A DNA stretch of 64,000 nucleotides from contig JAIYBW010000002.1 of the NCBI GenBank assembly GCA_027488375.1, forward strand, positions 527,929 to 591,928. Direction: 5' to 3'. The position numbers were made by a program, and so were the translations under genes. Each line of letters opens with the position of its first letter. Within the stretch, counting starts at the first letter, position 1. The DNA is from Pseudomonadota bacterium (GTDB taxonomy: Bacteria > Bdellovibrionota > Bacteriovoracia > Bacteriovoracales > Bacteriovoracaceae). Under the pieces are notes generated by a model, which was given only the letters and a program-made list of their open reading frames with translations, was not told the DNA's origin and did no database searches. Positions 1 to 7,373 of the stretch are shown here, piece by piece.

Positions 1-2
1 CT

Positions 3-410
3 GTAAAAATGATTACTGAAGATTTTAATCTTAAGGGTGAAGATTACGCCCATGAGAAAGAACTCCATTTAGATTTCACCCATCTTCAAAAGATTAATTC
101 CATAGGCTTGAGAAGTTTTATACTTTTCTTAAAATCCATTCCGGCGACGACACAGATAAAGTACCATCACTGCTCACCACTTTTTGTTCATATGTTTAAT
201 ATTGTGGATGGACTCCTTCCAACCAATGTGGAGATCAAGTCCCTCTATATTCCTTATTTTTGCCCAACTTGCCAAAATGACTATACTTTTGAGGCCCAGG
301 CGCCTTTCAATAAAGCTTCACTCCATGAGGTCCGCCAGTGTCCAGATGATGGAGCTCAATTGGAGCTTTTTTACAGCGAGAATACCTTCTTTAAGTTTTT
401 AAAAGCTTAA
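3..410 (+). CDS. STAS-like domain protein with C-terminal Cys motifs (5' end outside window)
   Basis: The frame is open to the left edge and is probably truncated there. The protein aligns with the STAS-like protein at 15201-15674 through the core (here LQKINSIGLRSFILFLK, there VTSINSCGLRDLINFLN) and through a shared VxGxLPxN...Y.PY block. In that alignment the first ATG (position 9) falls inside the first STAS strand, so the true start lies upstream. A CPTC pair and a CPDD motif follow the STAS core and resemble a partial zinc ribbon. STAS domains usually act as protein-interaction or anti-anti-sigma modules. No conserved phosphorylatable Ser could be assigned, so the role is unknown. The next gene is 190 bases downstream. 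Confidence 0.6.
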   Translation, partial: VKMITEDFNLKGEDYAHEKELHLDFTHLQKINSIGLRSFILFLKSIPATTQIKYHHCSPLFVHMFNIVDGLLPTNVEIKSLYIPYFCPTCQNDYTFEAQAPFNKASLHEVRQCPDDGAQLELFYSENTFFKFLKA

Positions 411-474
411 AATCTCATCACATTTTTTAAGCAGCCATCAAAAATTGGCAATTTTTTGTCTTTTTTAAATTTTT

Positions 475-486
475 GATCAATCGATC
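475..486. promoter_or_regulatory. Putative operator dyad, GATC-AATC-GATC site
   Basis: Positions 471-490 read TTTTGATCAATCGATCAAAA: perfect 8-base arms around an AATC spacer. The 12-base core is related to elements at 3976, 8454 and 8988 (GWWC-N4-GWWC). It lies 113 bases upstream of the likely start of the FN3/FGE lipoprotein, and a TATCTT -10-like hexamer follows directly at 491. That it is a regulator binding site is inferred. Confidence 0.4.
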
Positions 487-599
487 AAAATATCTTTATT
501 GAGCTAAAACTCTAAAATCACAATCTCGCTCAGTAATTTTATGAATTGTTGAATCTCAAGCTTCATAATCGCTTTAAGAAAAAACTTAAAGGTTTAATT

Positions 600-2615
600 A
601 TGAAAATGAGTTTTAAAAATTACATCATTATGTTCCAACTGATCCTGAATGTAAGTTGTATTAAGGGATTATCAAACTATGAGGTAAAAACTGAAATCCT
701 CCAAAATGAAGGTGATGCTATCATCACTGATTCCTCATTTACTTTTGGTGGTCTTACTGAAATTACCGATGTGACCAACTCATCTCTAGTGATTAATTGG
801 GATTCACATCCAGATGCAGAACAATATCTTATTTATGAAGTAAGCCAACCTAAACCTCAACTAGTCGCAGGCCAGGTTGGCTCTACAAAAAAAACAATTC
901 AACTCAATGATCTTAGTCCTTCGACGACCTATAAATTCCGCGTGCGCATGTTCACCCAGGGGAAGCAAGACACTAATTCTAATGACTTCACAGTCACCAC
1001 CAAGCCTGCCCCAAACGAGCCTTCCATTGAACTTTCCCCTCTTTCAATTTCTCCTGGGTTTAGCGCAACTCCCTCTTTTAAAGTCGAAGGCATAAGGGCA
1101 GGGCAAACTATTCGGTTGTTCGCCGATTCAGATTGTTCGCAAGCTATTGGTGAAAGTGTTGCCAGTGCTCATCAAATCACTCTTAATTCAGACGAGTTAC
1201 CTGTTGGAAATAATATAATATATGTGAAGGCTTTCAATGGAGAAAATGCTTCAACTTGTTCTTCAACCTTTGCTCAATACAGACGACTAGAGCCCTTTTT
1301 GGGAATTGTATTCGTTAACGAAATCACTGATACGACTGCCTTGATTTCCTGGAAGTCTCATCCAGCAGCTGTTGCCTATGATGTCTTTGATCTCTCTCAA
1401 GATATACCAACATACCTTGGAGGAGTATCAGGGCAAAACACAACCCAACTTCAACTTACGGGACTTGCTCCTTCGAGAACGTACCAGCTACAAGTACGCC
1501 TCAAACTTTCGAACGGAAGTTATGATAATAACTTCGTCACACTTTCATTAACCACAAATCAGGCACCCGAGATTCCTTCTTCAGTGATCCTACTTTCACC
1601 GACTCAGAGTCCTGGTTTTAACGAAGCAGTTAGCATTCAAATCTCAGGTCTTAAGGCCGGAGATAGAATTGAACTCCACAAAAACTCAAGTTGTAGTGAT
1701 AAAATAGCACAGGATATCGCAAGTGGTAGTAGTCTCAATTTAAACCTTTCTCTCCCTCCTGACGCTTATCAATTTTATGCGAAGGCCATAAATTCATCAG
1801 GCTTTAGTTCAGAGTGTTCCATATCTCATGCTAATTATACGAGGCTCATGTGTCCGACAAATTATATCCCTGTACCCGCTAATCAAAGCCTAGGAATAAC
1901 TCAACCCTTTTGTGTCGCAAAGTATGAGATGAGGAATATTTCATTAAAAGCGACATCGACACCAACAGGATCACCTTGGACATATATCACAAGAATCAAT
2001 GCAAAATTTTACTGTACACAGTTAGGTGAGAAGTATGATCTCATCTCAAATCCTGAATGGCTCACTATTGCACAGGATTTAGAAAATGTTGCTCATAATT
2101 GGGAAAGTCAGCAAGTGGGTCTAGGCCCTCTTTTTAAAGGAACTGCAAGCTCAACTCTTGGCCTATCAGCATCAACGAACGATGAGCAGGGATATTTTGG
2201 AATTGAAAATCTAGCGACACAACCTATGGGTTCCGGCAAGGAACAACGACGAACGATGAAACTTTCAAATGGAGAGGTGATTTGGGATTTTTCAGGACAT
2301 GCTTGGGAATGGGTAGATTGGACTCCTGGTGGTCAGCTTGATCAGGCACCAGCATGTACAGCAACAATCAATGCTCAATTTACAAATGTTCAAACCTACT
2401 GCCCTTCCCTCGTTCCAGCTGATTATATGCCAACTAATCCCTCGGGCGTCGATCAAAATTTATACAATAGCGCAAATTACAATACGGGTGGTGTGACAGC
2501 TAGTCCCCTTGGAACAGCTGTACGAGGCGCCCATGGGATTTTCGGCCTTTCACTGGCTTATGGAAACACTTTCCAACATACAGGTATAGGTTTTAGATGT
2601 GTTTATCGACCTTAA
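600..2615 (+). CDS. Putative lipoprotein with two FN3 domains and an FGE/SUMF-like C-terminal domain
   Basis: The frame is open from a TTG at 546, but ATG 600 is preferred: it follows an AAAGG and begins a hydrophobic signal ending LNVSC, an imperfect lipobox. The 671 residues hold two similar units, each an FN3 domain (about 53-138 and 235-320; LSPSTTYKFRVR and LAPSRTYQLQVR are the typical end strands) followed by an Ig-like segment with paired Cys. From about 419 to the end is a formylglycine-generating-enzyme/C-type-lectin-like domain, starting CPTNYIPVP...PFCVAKYEM, with the family core HAWEWVDWTPGG and a final GFRC. In surface proteins this fold usually binds ligand rather than catalyses. 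Probably an outer-membrane or exported adhesin-like protein; function unproven. Confidence 0.7.
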   Translation: MKMSFKNYIIMFQLILNVSCIKGLSNYEVKTEILQNEGDAIITDSSFTFGGLTEITDVTNSSLVINWDSHPDAEQYLIYEVSQPKPQLVAGQVGSTKKTIQLNDLSPSTTYKFRVRMFTQGKQDTNSNDFTVTTKPAPNEPSIELSPLSISPGFSATPSFKVEGIRAGQTIRLFADSDCSQAIGESVASAHQITLNSDELPVGNNIIYVKAFNGENASTCSSTFAQYRRLEPFLGIVFVNEITDTTALISWKSHPAAVAYDVFDLSQDIPTYLGGVSGQNTTQLQLTGLAPSRTYQLQVRLKLSNGSYDNNFVTLSLTTNQAPEIPSSVILLSPTQSPGFNEAVSIQISGLKAGDRIELHKNSSCSDKIAQDIASGSSLNLNLSLPPDAYQFYAKAINSSGFSSECSISHANYTRLMCPTNYIPVPANQSLGITQPFCVAKYEMRNISLKATSTPTGSPWTYITRINAKFYCTQLGEKYDLISNPEWLTIAQDLENVAHNWESQQVGLGPLFKGTASSTLGLSASTNDEQGYFGIENLATQPMGSGKEQRRTMKLSNGEVIWDFSGHAWEWVDWTPGGQLDQAPACTATINAQFTNVQTYCPSLVPADYMPTNPSGVDQNLYNSANYNTGGVTASPLGTAVRGAHGIFGLSLAYGNTFQHTGIGFRCVYRP

Positions 2616-2642
2616 TCACTGAAAACAGGAGCGGATTATCAT

Positions 2643-3383
2643 ATGGAAATATACACTCAGCAAAAGCAATTAAGAATTGTTGATATTTGTGATTCTGACA
2701 TTAATTACCTTACCCTAAAAACCCTGAGTGGACCTAACCCAGTGATCATGGTCCAATTGGCATCGGTGTTTATTTTGATTGCAGCTCCAACCATTGCTGG
2801 CGTCAATGCCCTCAACAGAGCAAAATCACGTCTAGCTGGAAAAGTTTACTGTTCAGCAATTGGCTCCTTTGCAAATTTCTTAATGTCAGCCAAAGTGGAA
2901 AGTTTCAGCAAATTCTTTTCTGGCAATATGTCTTTCTTCGATTGTCTTGAGGGATCATTCCTTAGGATCCCAATGGGGCCTGAAAGCTTGGAGACTCCAT
3001 CAATAAGAAATGGTATGCATCAGGGATTACTCCTCCCCAAATGCTCTGTACGTAATCTCATAGAGAACATTGAGAAATTTTCTCTCAAATATGAAACCAC
3101 TCCTATCTTTCCTATCTCAAAATACCGAGCTCCTATTTGTACCAGCGCCAATATCAGTGGAGATGCCAGGGGACCTATTGTAGAACTCAGAACGGCAAAA
3201 AACTTTGCCCTTCAAACGAATATCCCACTCATCATTGAAAATCATGAAATGGATAAAGATTCATTATCTTTTCCTATCCTATCATTTGAAAGAAATAAAA
3301 TATCTATTGAAAGAGGAGGAAATGGGATCTCTAAAATTTTAAACAATCTGCCATCCTCAATAAGTATTGAGATGGTTTTCTAA
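2643..3383 (+). CDS. Divergent YrdC/Sua5-like domain protein
   Basis: The 246 residues end with a clear YrdC signature: ICTSANISGDARGP (about 165-178) followed by an ISIERGGNG tail like the family's ILRPG ending. An APTIAG...AKSRLAGK segment (48-67) matches the PTDTVYGL...KxR region, but TDTVYGL is degraded while Lys61 and Arg63 are kept. YrdC/Sua5 proteins make threonylcarbamoyl-adenylate for tRNA t6A; a copy this divergent may have another acyl-adenylate role or be inactive. ATG 2643 follows AGGAG at a suitable distance. The gene lies 27 bases after the FN3 lipoprotein and overlaps or abuts the next secreted-protein gene, suggesting one transcript. It is unlikely to be the housekeeping t6A enzyme. 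Confidence 0.6.
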   Translation: MEIYTQQKQLRIVDICDSDINYLTLKTLSGPNPVIMVQLASVFILIAAPTIAGVNALNRAKSRLAGKVYCSAIGSFANFLMSAKVESFSKFFSGNMSFFDCLEGSFLRIPMGPESLETPSIRNGMHQGLLLPKCSVRNLIENIEKFSLKYETTPIFPISKYRAPICTSANISGDARGPIVELRTAKNFALQTNIPLIIENHEMDKDSLSFPILSFERNKISIERGGNGISKILNNLPSSISIEMVF

Positions 3384-3405
3384 ACGCAAAACAAGTGAGG
3401 TACGT

Positions 3406-3765
3406 TTGAAGAAAAAATCTTTTATTTTAATGTTTATCATTTTAATTAACAGCCAATTATTTGGAGCAGAAACATTTAATGATTTAGAAATGAAAGAAAG
3501 TGCTGAATTAAGCTCTGAGGTTAGTGAGAAATATTTCTTTCACCCAACCACAGGAGAGGAGCAACCAATCTCAGATGATTACACTTGCACTCAAGACATT
3601 AGCGGAAATTATAACATCAACTTATGTCAGTCTAAAAAATGCAATGCCAGCTATGCCGACAATAAATGTGGGAGGTTTCACCATAATGAACATGGTACTC
3701 GAGTGTTTACGTCTGGCTCATGTTGCATGAGTAATCTGAGATATTTAATTGAAACTATATTTTAA
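3406..3765 (+). CDS. Small secreted Cys-rich protein, unknown
   Basis: TTG 3406 is preferred over the upstream TTG 3367, which would overlap the YrdC-like gene: it follows GTGAGG by about 7 bases and directly opens a signal peptide (KKKSFILMFIILINSQLFGAE). The mature part of about 100 residues has six Cys in its second half, including CQSKKC and a GSCCMSN end, and several His/Asn. No known family was recognised. The Cys content suggests disulfides after export. It is one of several small exported Cys-containing products in the first 10 kb and probably the last gene of the unit beginning at 600. Confidence 0.55.
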   Translation: MKKKSFILMFIILINSQLFGAETFNDLEMKESAELSSEVSEKYFFHPTTGEEQPISDDYTCTQDISGNYNINLCQSKKCNASYADNKCGRFHHNEHGTRVFTSGSCCMSNLRYLIETIF

Positions 3766-3777
3766 TTTTTCAGTTGT

Positions 3778-3818
3778 GGATATCTCCCTTTTAGTTCTTA
3801 TACTAAGAGGGGGTATCC
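3778..3818 (+). terminator. Imperfect hairpin after the 600-3765 gene set
   Basis: GGATA...TTTTAG and CTAAGAGGGGGTATCC pair with some G-U and mismatched positions across an 8-base loop, 12 bases after the stop at 3765. There is no good T-run, so it may be a processing or Rho-assisted end rather than an intrinsic terminator. The rest of 3766-4137 holds only the dyad at 3976 and the leader of the 4138 gene. Confidence 0.35.
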
Positions 3819-3975
3819 TAAAAAATTCAACAAGCTCTTATCTATTTTCATCACCAAAACCCAACCATAGTCATTAAACGACAATCACAACTTATTGATA
3901 TAGCGCGGACGTGAGCTATAAAATTTTGAAATTGCCAATATTTTCTGGCTAAATCAGGAGAACTTTTCGTTTTTT

Positions 3976-3987
3976 GAACAATCGTTC
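3976..3987. promoter_or_regulatory. Putative operator dyad, GAAC-AATC-GTTC site
   Basis: TTGAACAATCGTTCAA (3974-3989) has 6-base inverted arms and the same AATC spacer as the site at 475. It ends 150 bases before ATG 4138, nearly the same offset as the related sites before 8307 and 9145. A TATCTT hexamer at 4007 could be a -10 element. A role as regulator binding site is inferred. Confidence 0.45.
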
Positions 3988-4137
3988 AATTCGAATCAAA
4001 AAAGCGTATCTTACTGAAAAAGCTTCCATTGAATCAATTAAGAGGTACTTTCAGTCTCCCATAATTCAATCCATGTAAAAATCATTTCAAGAAAGAGAAA
4101 CAGAAATTTCTCTCGAAAAACGAACAAGGGGAAAAAT

Positions 4138-4650
4138 ATGAAATTGAACAAAATCTTAGCTCTAGGCTTTACAATTCTGATCCAATCTCAATTCGCATTT
4201 TCTTTATCTAGTTTGGATATCTATGATCAAATTACGGTGGAGCCATTAATTTCTGTAGGATTACAGTGTCCAATCGATAATGGCGTCGTCAACTTTAAGG
4301 CCTGTAAGTCAGTTCTTGAATGTGACCCAAATGCTTTCATACTCCCGCTCGGTGGAAAACCAGGCAAAGTAAGTGGCCTTATCTGTTTTTTACAGATTGA
4401 ACCCGATGTAGAGACTGATAAAACAATTGAATCTTCTCAAAATTTGTTATCAATACTGGAAGGCGAGAGTCAAGCGACCTTTGATTACGACCATATATTT
4501 AAATGTAAGGGAAATGACGGTTATTATCATGTAATAGGTTATGGTAATAGCTCTAGCGGCCCAGATGTTGATCCAAATGGTCAGGGCTGTAACGGAGCAA
4601 ACACGGCATGGGAAGCTTGTGCAGAGAAAAGAATCGAAAGTAATCTGTAG
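4138..4650 (+). CDS. Small secreted Cys-rich protein (family member A)
   Basis: ATG 4138 follows a GGGG-containing ribosome site and opens a signal peptide (KLNKILALGFTILIQSQFAFS). The mature protein contains a block shared with the product at 9145: Cys, then GVVNFKAC, then EC, then SGLICFLQIEPDVE (the other has GVIDFLSC and SGLVCILPVGPDIG). The pattern is C-x(4-7)-G-[VI]-[VI]-[DNE]-F-x2-C. The C-terminal third is longer than in member B, rich in Gly/Ser/Asn, and ends with an AWEACAEKR helix. No known family was recognised. Export and disulfide bonding are inferred. It is monocistronic, flanked by the dyad at 3976 and a strong hairpin at 4667. Confidence 0.6.
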   Translation: MKLNKILALGFTILIQSQFAFSLSSLDIYDQITVEPLISVGLQCPIDNGVVNFKACKSVLECDPNAFILPLGGKPGKVSGLICFLQIEPDVETDKTIESSQNLLSILEGESQATFDYDHIFKCKGNDGYYHVIGYGNSSSGPDVDPNGQGCNGANTAWEACAEKRIESNL

Positions 4651-4666
4651 ACGTAAATTAATAAAT

Positions 4667-4706
4667 TTATTGAGCCAGTAGTGCATTTTCACTCCTGGCT
4701 CAATAA
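4667..4706 (+). terminator. Strong hairpin ending the 4138 gene
   Basis: TTATTGAGCCAG (4667-4678) pairs perfectly with CTGGCTCAATAA (4695-4706). Inside the loop AGTG can also pair with CACT, extending the stem. It begins 16 bases after the stop codon. No long T-run follows, so the mechanism is not certain. Confidence 0.55.
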
Positions 4707-4753
4707 TAGATTTAAAAATCAATGTTTCTAATAAAGGGTTATGCATTAAAAGT

Positions 4754-5061
4754 GTGATAAAAAAGAATTTATTAATTTAAAAAATACCATCCGTCGCACT
4801 GATAATTTACTCCTTTTCTTGCCTTGGAAGTGATTATGGATCCTCTCGCGATGTTAAGGTTATAGATGTTATTCATCCTTCTTTTAATATTTCTCTCGAT
4901 CCTAGTGACTGCAGGTCCCCAAACGATTCAGATATTAGGGCGCAGGCGGGAGTGGGAACGGAACATATGATCAATTTGAAATAGAAAATACTCATGAAAA
5001 TGGATGGGAAATCCTTACCTCGAATTTAATTGAGGAGGCTCAAGAAACTTGTATTGAGTAA
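4754..5061 (+). pseudogene. Decayed small secreted-protein gene
   Basis: A frame starting at GTG 4754 reads VIKKNLLI, hits TAA at 4778, then continues in the same frame as KIPSVALIIYSFSCLG, a lipoprotein-like signal, and on through PSDCRSPNDSDIR. At about 4940 it must shift frame to continue as GGSGNGTYDQFEIENTH and end EEAQETCIE at 5061. One nonsense codon and one frameshift thus break a protein of about 95 residues. Its size, signal, Cys and Gly-Asn segment fit the neighbouring small exported proteins, and its tail recalls the end of the 4138 product. It could instead be two chance frames, but the continuity argues for decay. Confidence 0.45.
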
Positions 5062-5226
5062 TAGATAGAAAAATAGACTTTGAAGGGATCAAGTAAATTC
5101 ATTTCTCGTGTCTTAGTTTTGTTTTGTAGCAATACTAAACTGGTTTAACTCCTCATTAGATAACCCTATTACGAAAGAACTACTGAACTATTTCGGTGCT
5201 GGCATTTTCTAAACAGGTTACAGATA

Positions 5227-5361
5227 CTAAAAATAAATAAATTGTCCTAATGAGCCTTGAGTGTTTGAGTAATGTTGGTCGTGCACAACGCATATTCTAC
5301 CATTCGATTGATGGTCGCCCTCGGAAAGTACACCGAGATAAATCCAAGGTTGTTTTGATGT
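5227..5361 (-). pseudogene. Possible gene remnant, 44 open codons without start
   Basis: The minus strand is open for 44 codons between TAA (5362-5364) and TAG (5227-5229), encoding PWIYLGVLSEGDHQSNGRI followed by CVVHDQHYSNTQGSLGQF. The composition looks protein-like, but there is no start codon or ribosome site and no recognised family. An 8-base inverted repeat (ATCCAAGG/CCTTGGAT) sits at its 5' side. It may be a relic of an exported protein, or chance. Low confidence. Confidence 0.2.
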
Positions 5362-5383
5362 TTATCCTTGGATGAATGTATTT

Positions 5384-5635
5384 TTAAATCGCTAGCCAAT
5401 GCAGAGGCTTAAGCTTAGAGTTCTTTTTTGAGATGAGGTCGTTAATCTCCATATTAAAAATCGCATTACCAGTTTGTTCAAAGTAATCGTGATTGAAGCT
5501 GCTAGACATTTTTGCCAGATCCTCAAACTTGGGTTCTACTGTTCGCCGATATGAGGTGGCATTTAGAAAAAAATTTAAGATTAAAACAGCTCTTGTGTAA
5601 GCTAAATATGAATATTGAGTTAGAAGGTATTTTTT
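5384..5635 (-). pseudogene. Possible gene remnant, 83 open codons without start
   Basis: The minus strand is open from just after a TGA (5636-5638) to TAA 5384. The translation includes AYTRAVLILNFFLNATSYRR, then TVEPKFEDLAKMSSSFNHDY and NAIFNMEINDLISKKNSKLK. The composition looks like real protein. Upstream in the same frame is ATG GTA CAC CCT and then the TGA, so one nonsense codon would explain the loss. No family was recognised; a transposase or regulator relic is possible but unsupported. Confidence 0.3.
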
Positions 5636-5774
5636 TCAAGGGTGTACCATTTTGTTAATGTGGTAACATTTGGCTTCTCACCGCAATGCTGTAGCCGTGA
5701 TAGTATCTTTGATTGTGTATATATTTAGCATTTCAGTGATAGGAAAAAAAACTGTGATCGAATCAACGAGCTTT

Positions 5775-5805
5775 ACTTTAAATCTATTTGTCATAGATTT
5801 AAAGT
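5775..5805. repeat. Perfect 13-bp hairpin, loop TTGTC
   Basis: ACTTTAAATCTAT (5775-5787) and ATAGATTTAAAGT (5793-5805) are exact reverse complements. It is not next to an intact gene end and has no T-run. It is one of several perfect hairpins in the gene-poor 5.7-6.5 kb stretch, which otherwise shows no supportable gene. Confidence 0.5.
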
Positions 5806-6089
5806 TTAAATTTGGCTGAACAAGAGAATTGTTTCCATCAATTGCCCTTGACTGTGATTTAAATCATGGTTTATCAGTGCTTAAGATTTGCATAAACCAC
5901 TAATTAGCACAAATAAAAGAAAAGCGATTTATGAGACCTTTTACATTTCTGCATCGCTTGTTTTCGACTTAAATTCGTAATCAGCACAAGAAAAGTGAAA
6001 AACGTTTGCACTAGTAATGAACGCGCCAGCTGAATAATATGGATATCCATTAATGCTTTTGGGAATTGCTAGTTGCAAATGAAGCTATT

Positions 6090-6130
6090 CTTTGTCACGC
6101 CCTTAAGGAGCACTTAAGGGCGTGACAAAG
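6090..6130. repeat. Perfect 18-bp hairpin, loop GAGCA
   Basis: CTTTGTCACGCCCTTAAG (6090-6107) and CTTAAGGGCGTGACAAAG (6113-6130) are exact reverse complements around a 5-base loop. It stands more than 400 bases from the nearest intact gene, is richer in GC than its surroundings and has no T-run. It could be a structured small RNA, a REP/MITE-like unit or a relic terminator. Confidence 0.6.
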
Positions 6131-6229
6131 TAATCAACATTATTTTGTTCGCAGGACAGAATTAAGGCAAAAAGAGTTTAATTAAAAATGAGAGCAAAAA
6201 ATACAATCTCATTTTGATCCCTTTCTGCT

Positions 6230-6268
6230 TTCAATTAATGATTCAGCATTTGAATCATTAATATTGAA
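6230..6268. repeat. Long AT-rich hairpin
   Basis: TAATGATTCA (6236-6245) pairs exactly with TGAATCATTA (6251-6260) over loop GCATT. The flanks TTCAAT and ATTGAA extend the stem by six pairs across a 2-base bulge. It is the third hairpin in the same gene-poor stretch. Confidence 0.45.
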
Positions 6269-6484
6269 TATGGATCTCTATTAATTTATCCTATTTCTGT
6301 CGAGAAGTATTACCAATAAAAGCTGCAATTCAATTATTCATTTTTCAAACTAGCTGTAATTAGTACCTTGAGTGAGGTACTGATTTGTTCGTGACCCCAA
6401 CTTGAAGGCTACCTCCTAATTTTGGAGGAAAGTCATGGAATTATATAGAAAAAGAATATCTAAAAAAAAAAGGAGTTACTTTGT

Positions 6485-6532
6485 AAATCTGAATTGGCTA
6501 GTTGCTTTCAAACAAGTGGCCAATTCAGATTT
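6485..6532 (-). terminator. Hairpin downstream of the 8307-6542 minus-strand gene set
   Basis: AAATCTGAATTGGC (6485-6498) and GCCAATTCAGATTT (6519-6532) are exact reverse complements with a 20-base loop. On the minus strand it begins 9 bases after the stop of the 6542-6889 gene, and a run of ten T follows about 14 bases beyond the stem. The position fits an operon end, though the T-run is far for a classical intrinsic terminator. Confidence 0.45.
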
Positions 6533-6541
6533 ATGCTTTCT

Positions 6542-6889
6542 TTACTCTCGAAACAGTCGACTGCTTGGATCAGCCTTGTGGCAATCGTGTTTTTTCTCTT
6601 TCTTTCTAAAAGCATTACGCCACCAACAACCTACCTCGTTAGTTATTATTTCACCTCCGGCAGGATCCGCTTGATTCAATCCTGTAATTTTTCTCAGTAT
6701 CTCTTCTTGTTCTCTTGTTAAGGTCTGCTCAAATTGATCAAGCAACACTTCATCTCTATCAACTAATTCGCTTTCAATGACTTCCTGTTGCTCTAAAGTA
6801 TCAACCAGCTCAATCGATTCTAACTCATTTGAGAATGCAGAGATCGATAGCGATAATGACAAGGTTGTGATAAAAATTTTTTTCAACAT
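6542..6889 (-). CDS. Small secreted protein, acidic and coiled, unknown
   Basis: ATG 6889 is preferred over a start at 6943 because AAAGGAGTACG precedes it and a signal peptide follows directly (LKKIFITTLSLSLSISAFS). The 115-residue product has a Glu/Gln/Leu-rich helical middle (LEQQEVIESELVDRDEVLLD), then GGEIITNEVGCWWRN and a basic tail with one more Cys and two His. No family was recognised. It is the last of four minus-strand genes beginning at 8307, 108 bases after the previous one, and is followed by a hairpin. Confidence 0.5.
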   Translation of the reverse strand: MLKKIFITTLSLSLSISAFSNELESIELVDTLEQQEVIESELVDRDEVLLDQFEQTLTREQEEILRKITGLNQADPAGGEIITNEVGCWWRNAFRKKEKKHDCHKADPSSRLFRE

Positions 6890-6997
6890 ACGTACTCCTT
6901 TTTTTATATCGGTTTTTAATGTACCGAAACCATTTAGATTCAAATCAAGTTTTTAGATATATTATTTTCCCAAAAAAGAAATAAATTAAAAACACTA

Positions 6998-7297
6998 TTA
7001 ACAACTCCCAACCGATGCACAATGATTACAGTTTTTTTCACTCCATTCAACGCCTTTGTCCTCTGCTGATTTAACTACATTTCCTTTTTTGTCCAGGGTG
7101 TCCTCTATGCAACCTGATTTTTTACCATTACAACATGCATAGTAAACTCCATTAATACTTAGTACTGGCTCAATGACATCCTCCAGTGAATTAATATTGT
7201 AATCACACGTCAAAACGTCTCGTGAAGATAGGTAACAGTTTTGTGCGTAAGCCTGTCCAAAGATTGAAATTGTCAGAACTAGTATAATCTTTTTCAT
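6998..7297 (-). CDS. Small secreted Cys-rich protein, unknown
   Basis: The 99-residue product begins with a signal peptide (KKIILVLTISIFGQAYAQ) after AAAGGAAAA. The mature part of about 80 residues has nine Cys, including a CC pair (YACCNGKKSGC) and a CNHCASVGSC end, consistent with a compact disulfide-rich exported protein. No known toxin or inhibitor family could be assigned. It is the third gene of the minus-strand set, 76 bases downstream of the 7374-7793 gene. Confidence 0.55.
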   Translation of the reverse strand: MKKIILVLTISIFGQAYAQNCYLSSRDVLTCDYNINSLEDVIEPVLSINGVYYACCNGKKSGCIEDTLDKKGNVVKSAEDKGVEWSEKNCNHCASVGSC

Positions 7298-7373
7298 AAG
7301 ATTTTCCTTTTATTTAATTTTTTATTGAAAATAATTAAACTGTTGTGAGCCCCTTTTAATAAATTTGAATCCT

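Noticed and set aside
471..490. Mobile-element end or recombination site
   Set aside because: The dyad is short and has no target duplication or transposase nearby; related copies lie at fixed distances before genes, so a regulatory site is more likely.
4450..4746. 98-codon minus-strand frame over the 4138 gene
   Set aside because: It is antisense to a gene with signal peptide, ribosome site and a paralogue, and crosses the terminator hairpin.
6435..6721. Plus-strand frames (79 and 75 codons) after a GGAGG
   Set aside because: They run across the 14-bp hairpin and are antisense to the better supported secreted-protein gene (6542-6889). GGAGG belongs to a small CCTCC/GGAGG inverted repeat. 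The translations look like shadow frames.
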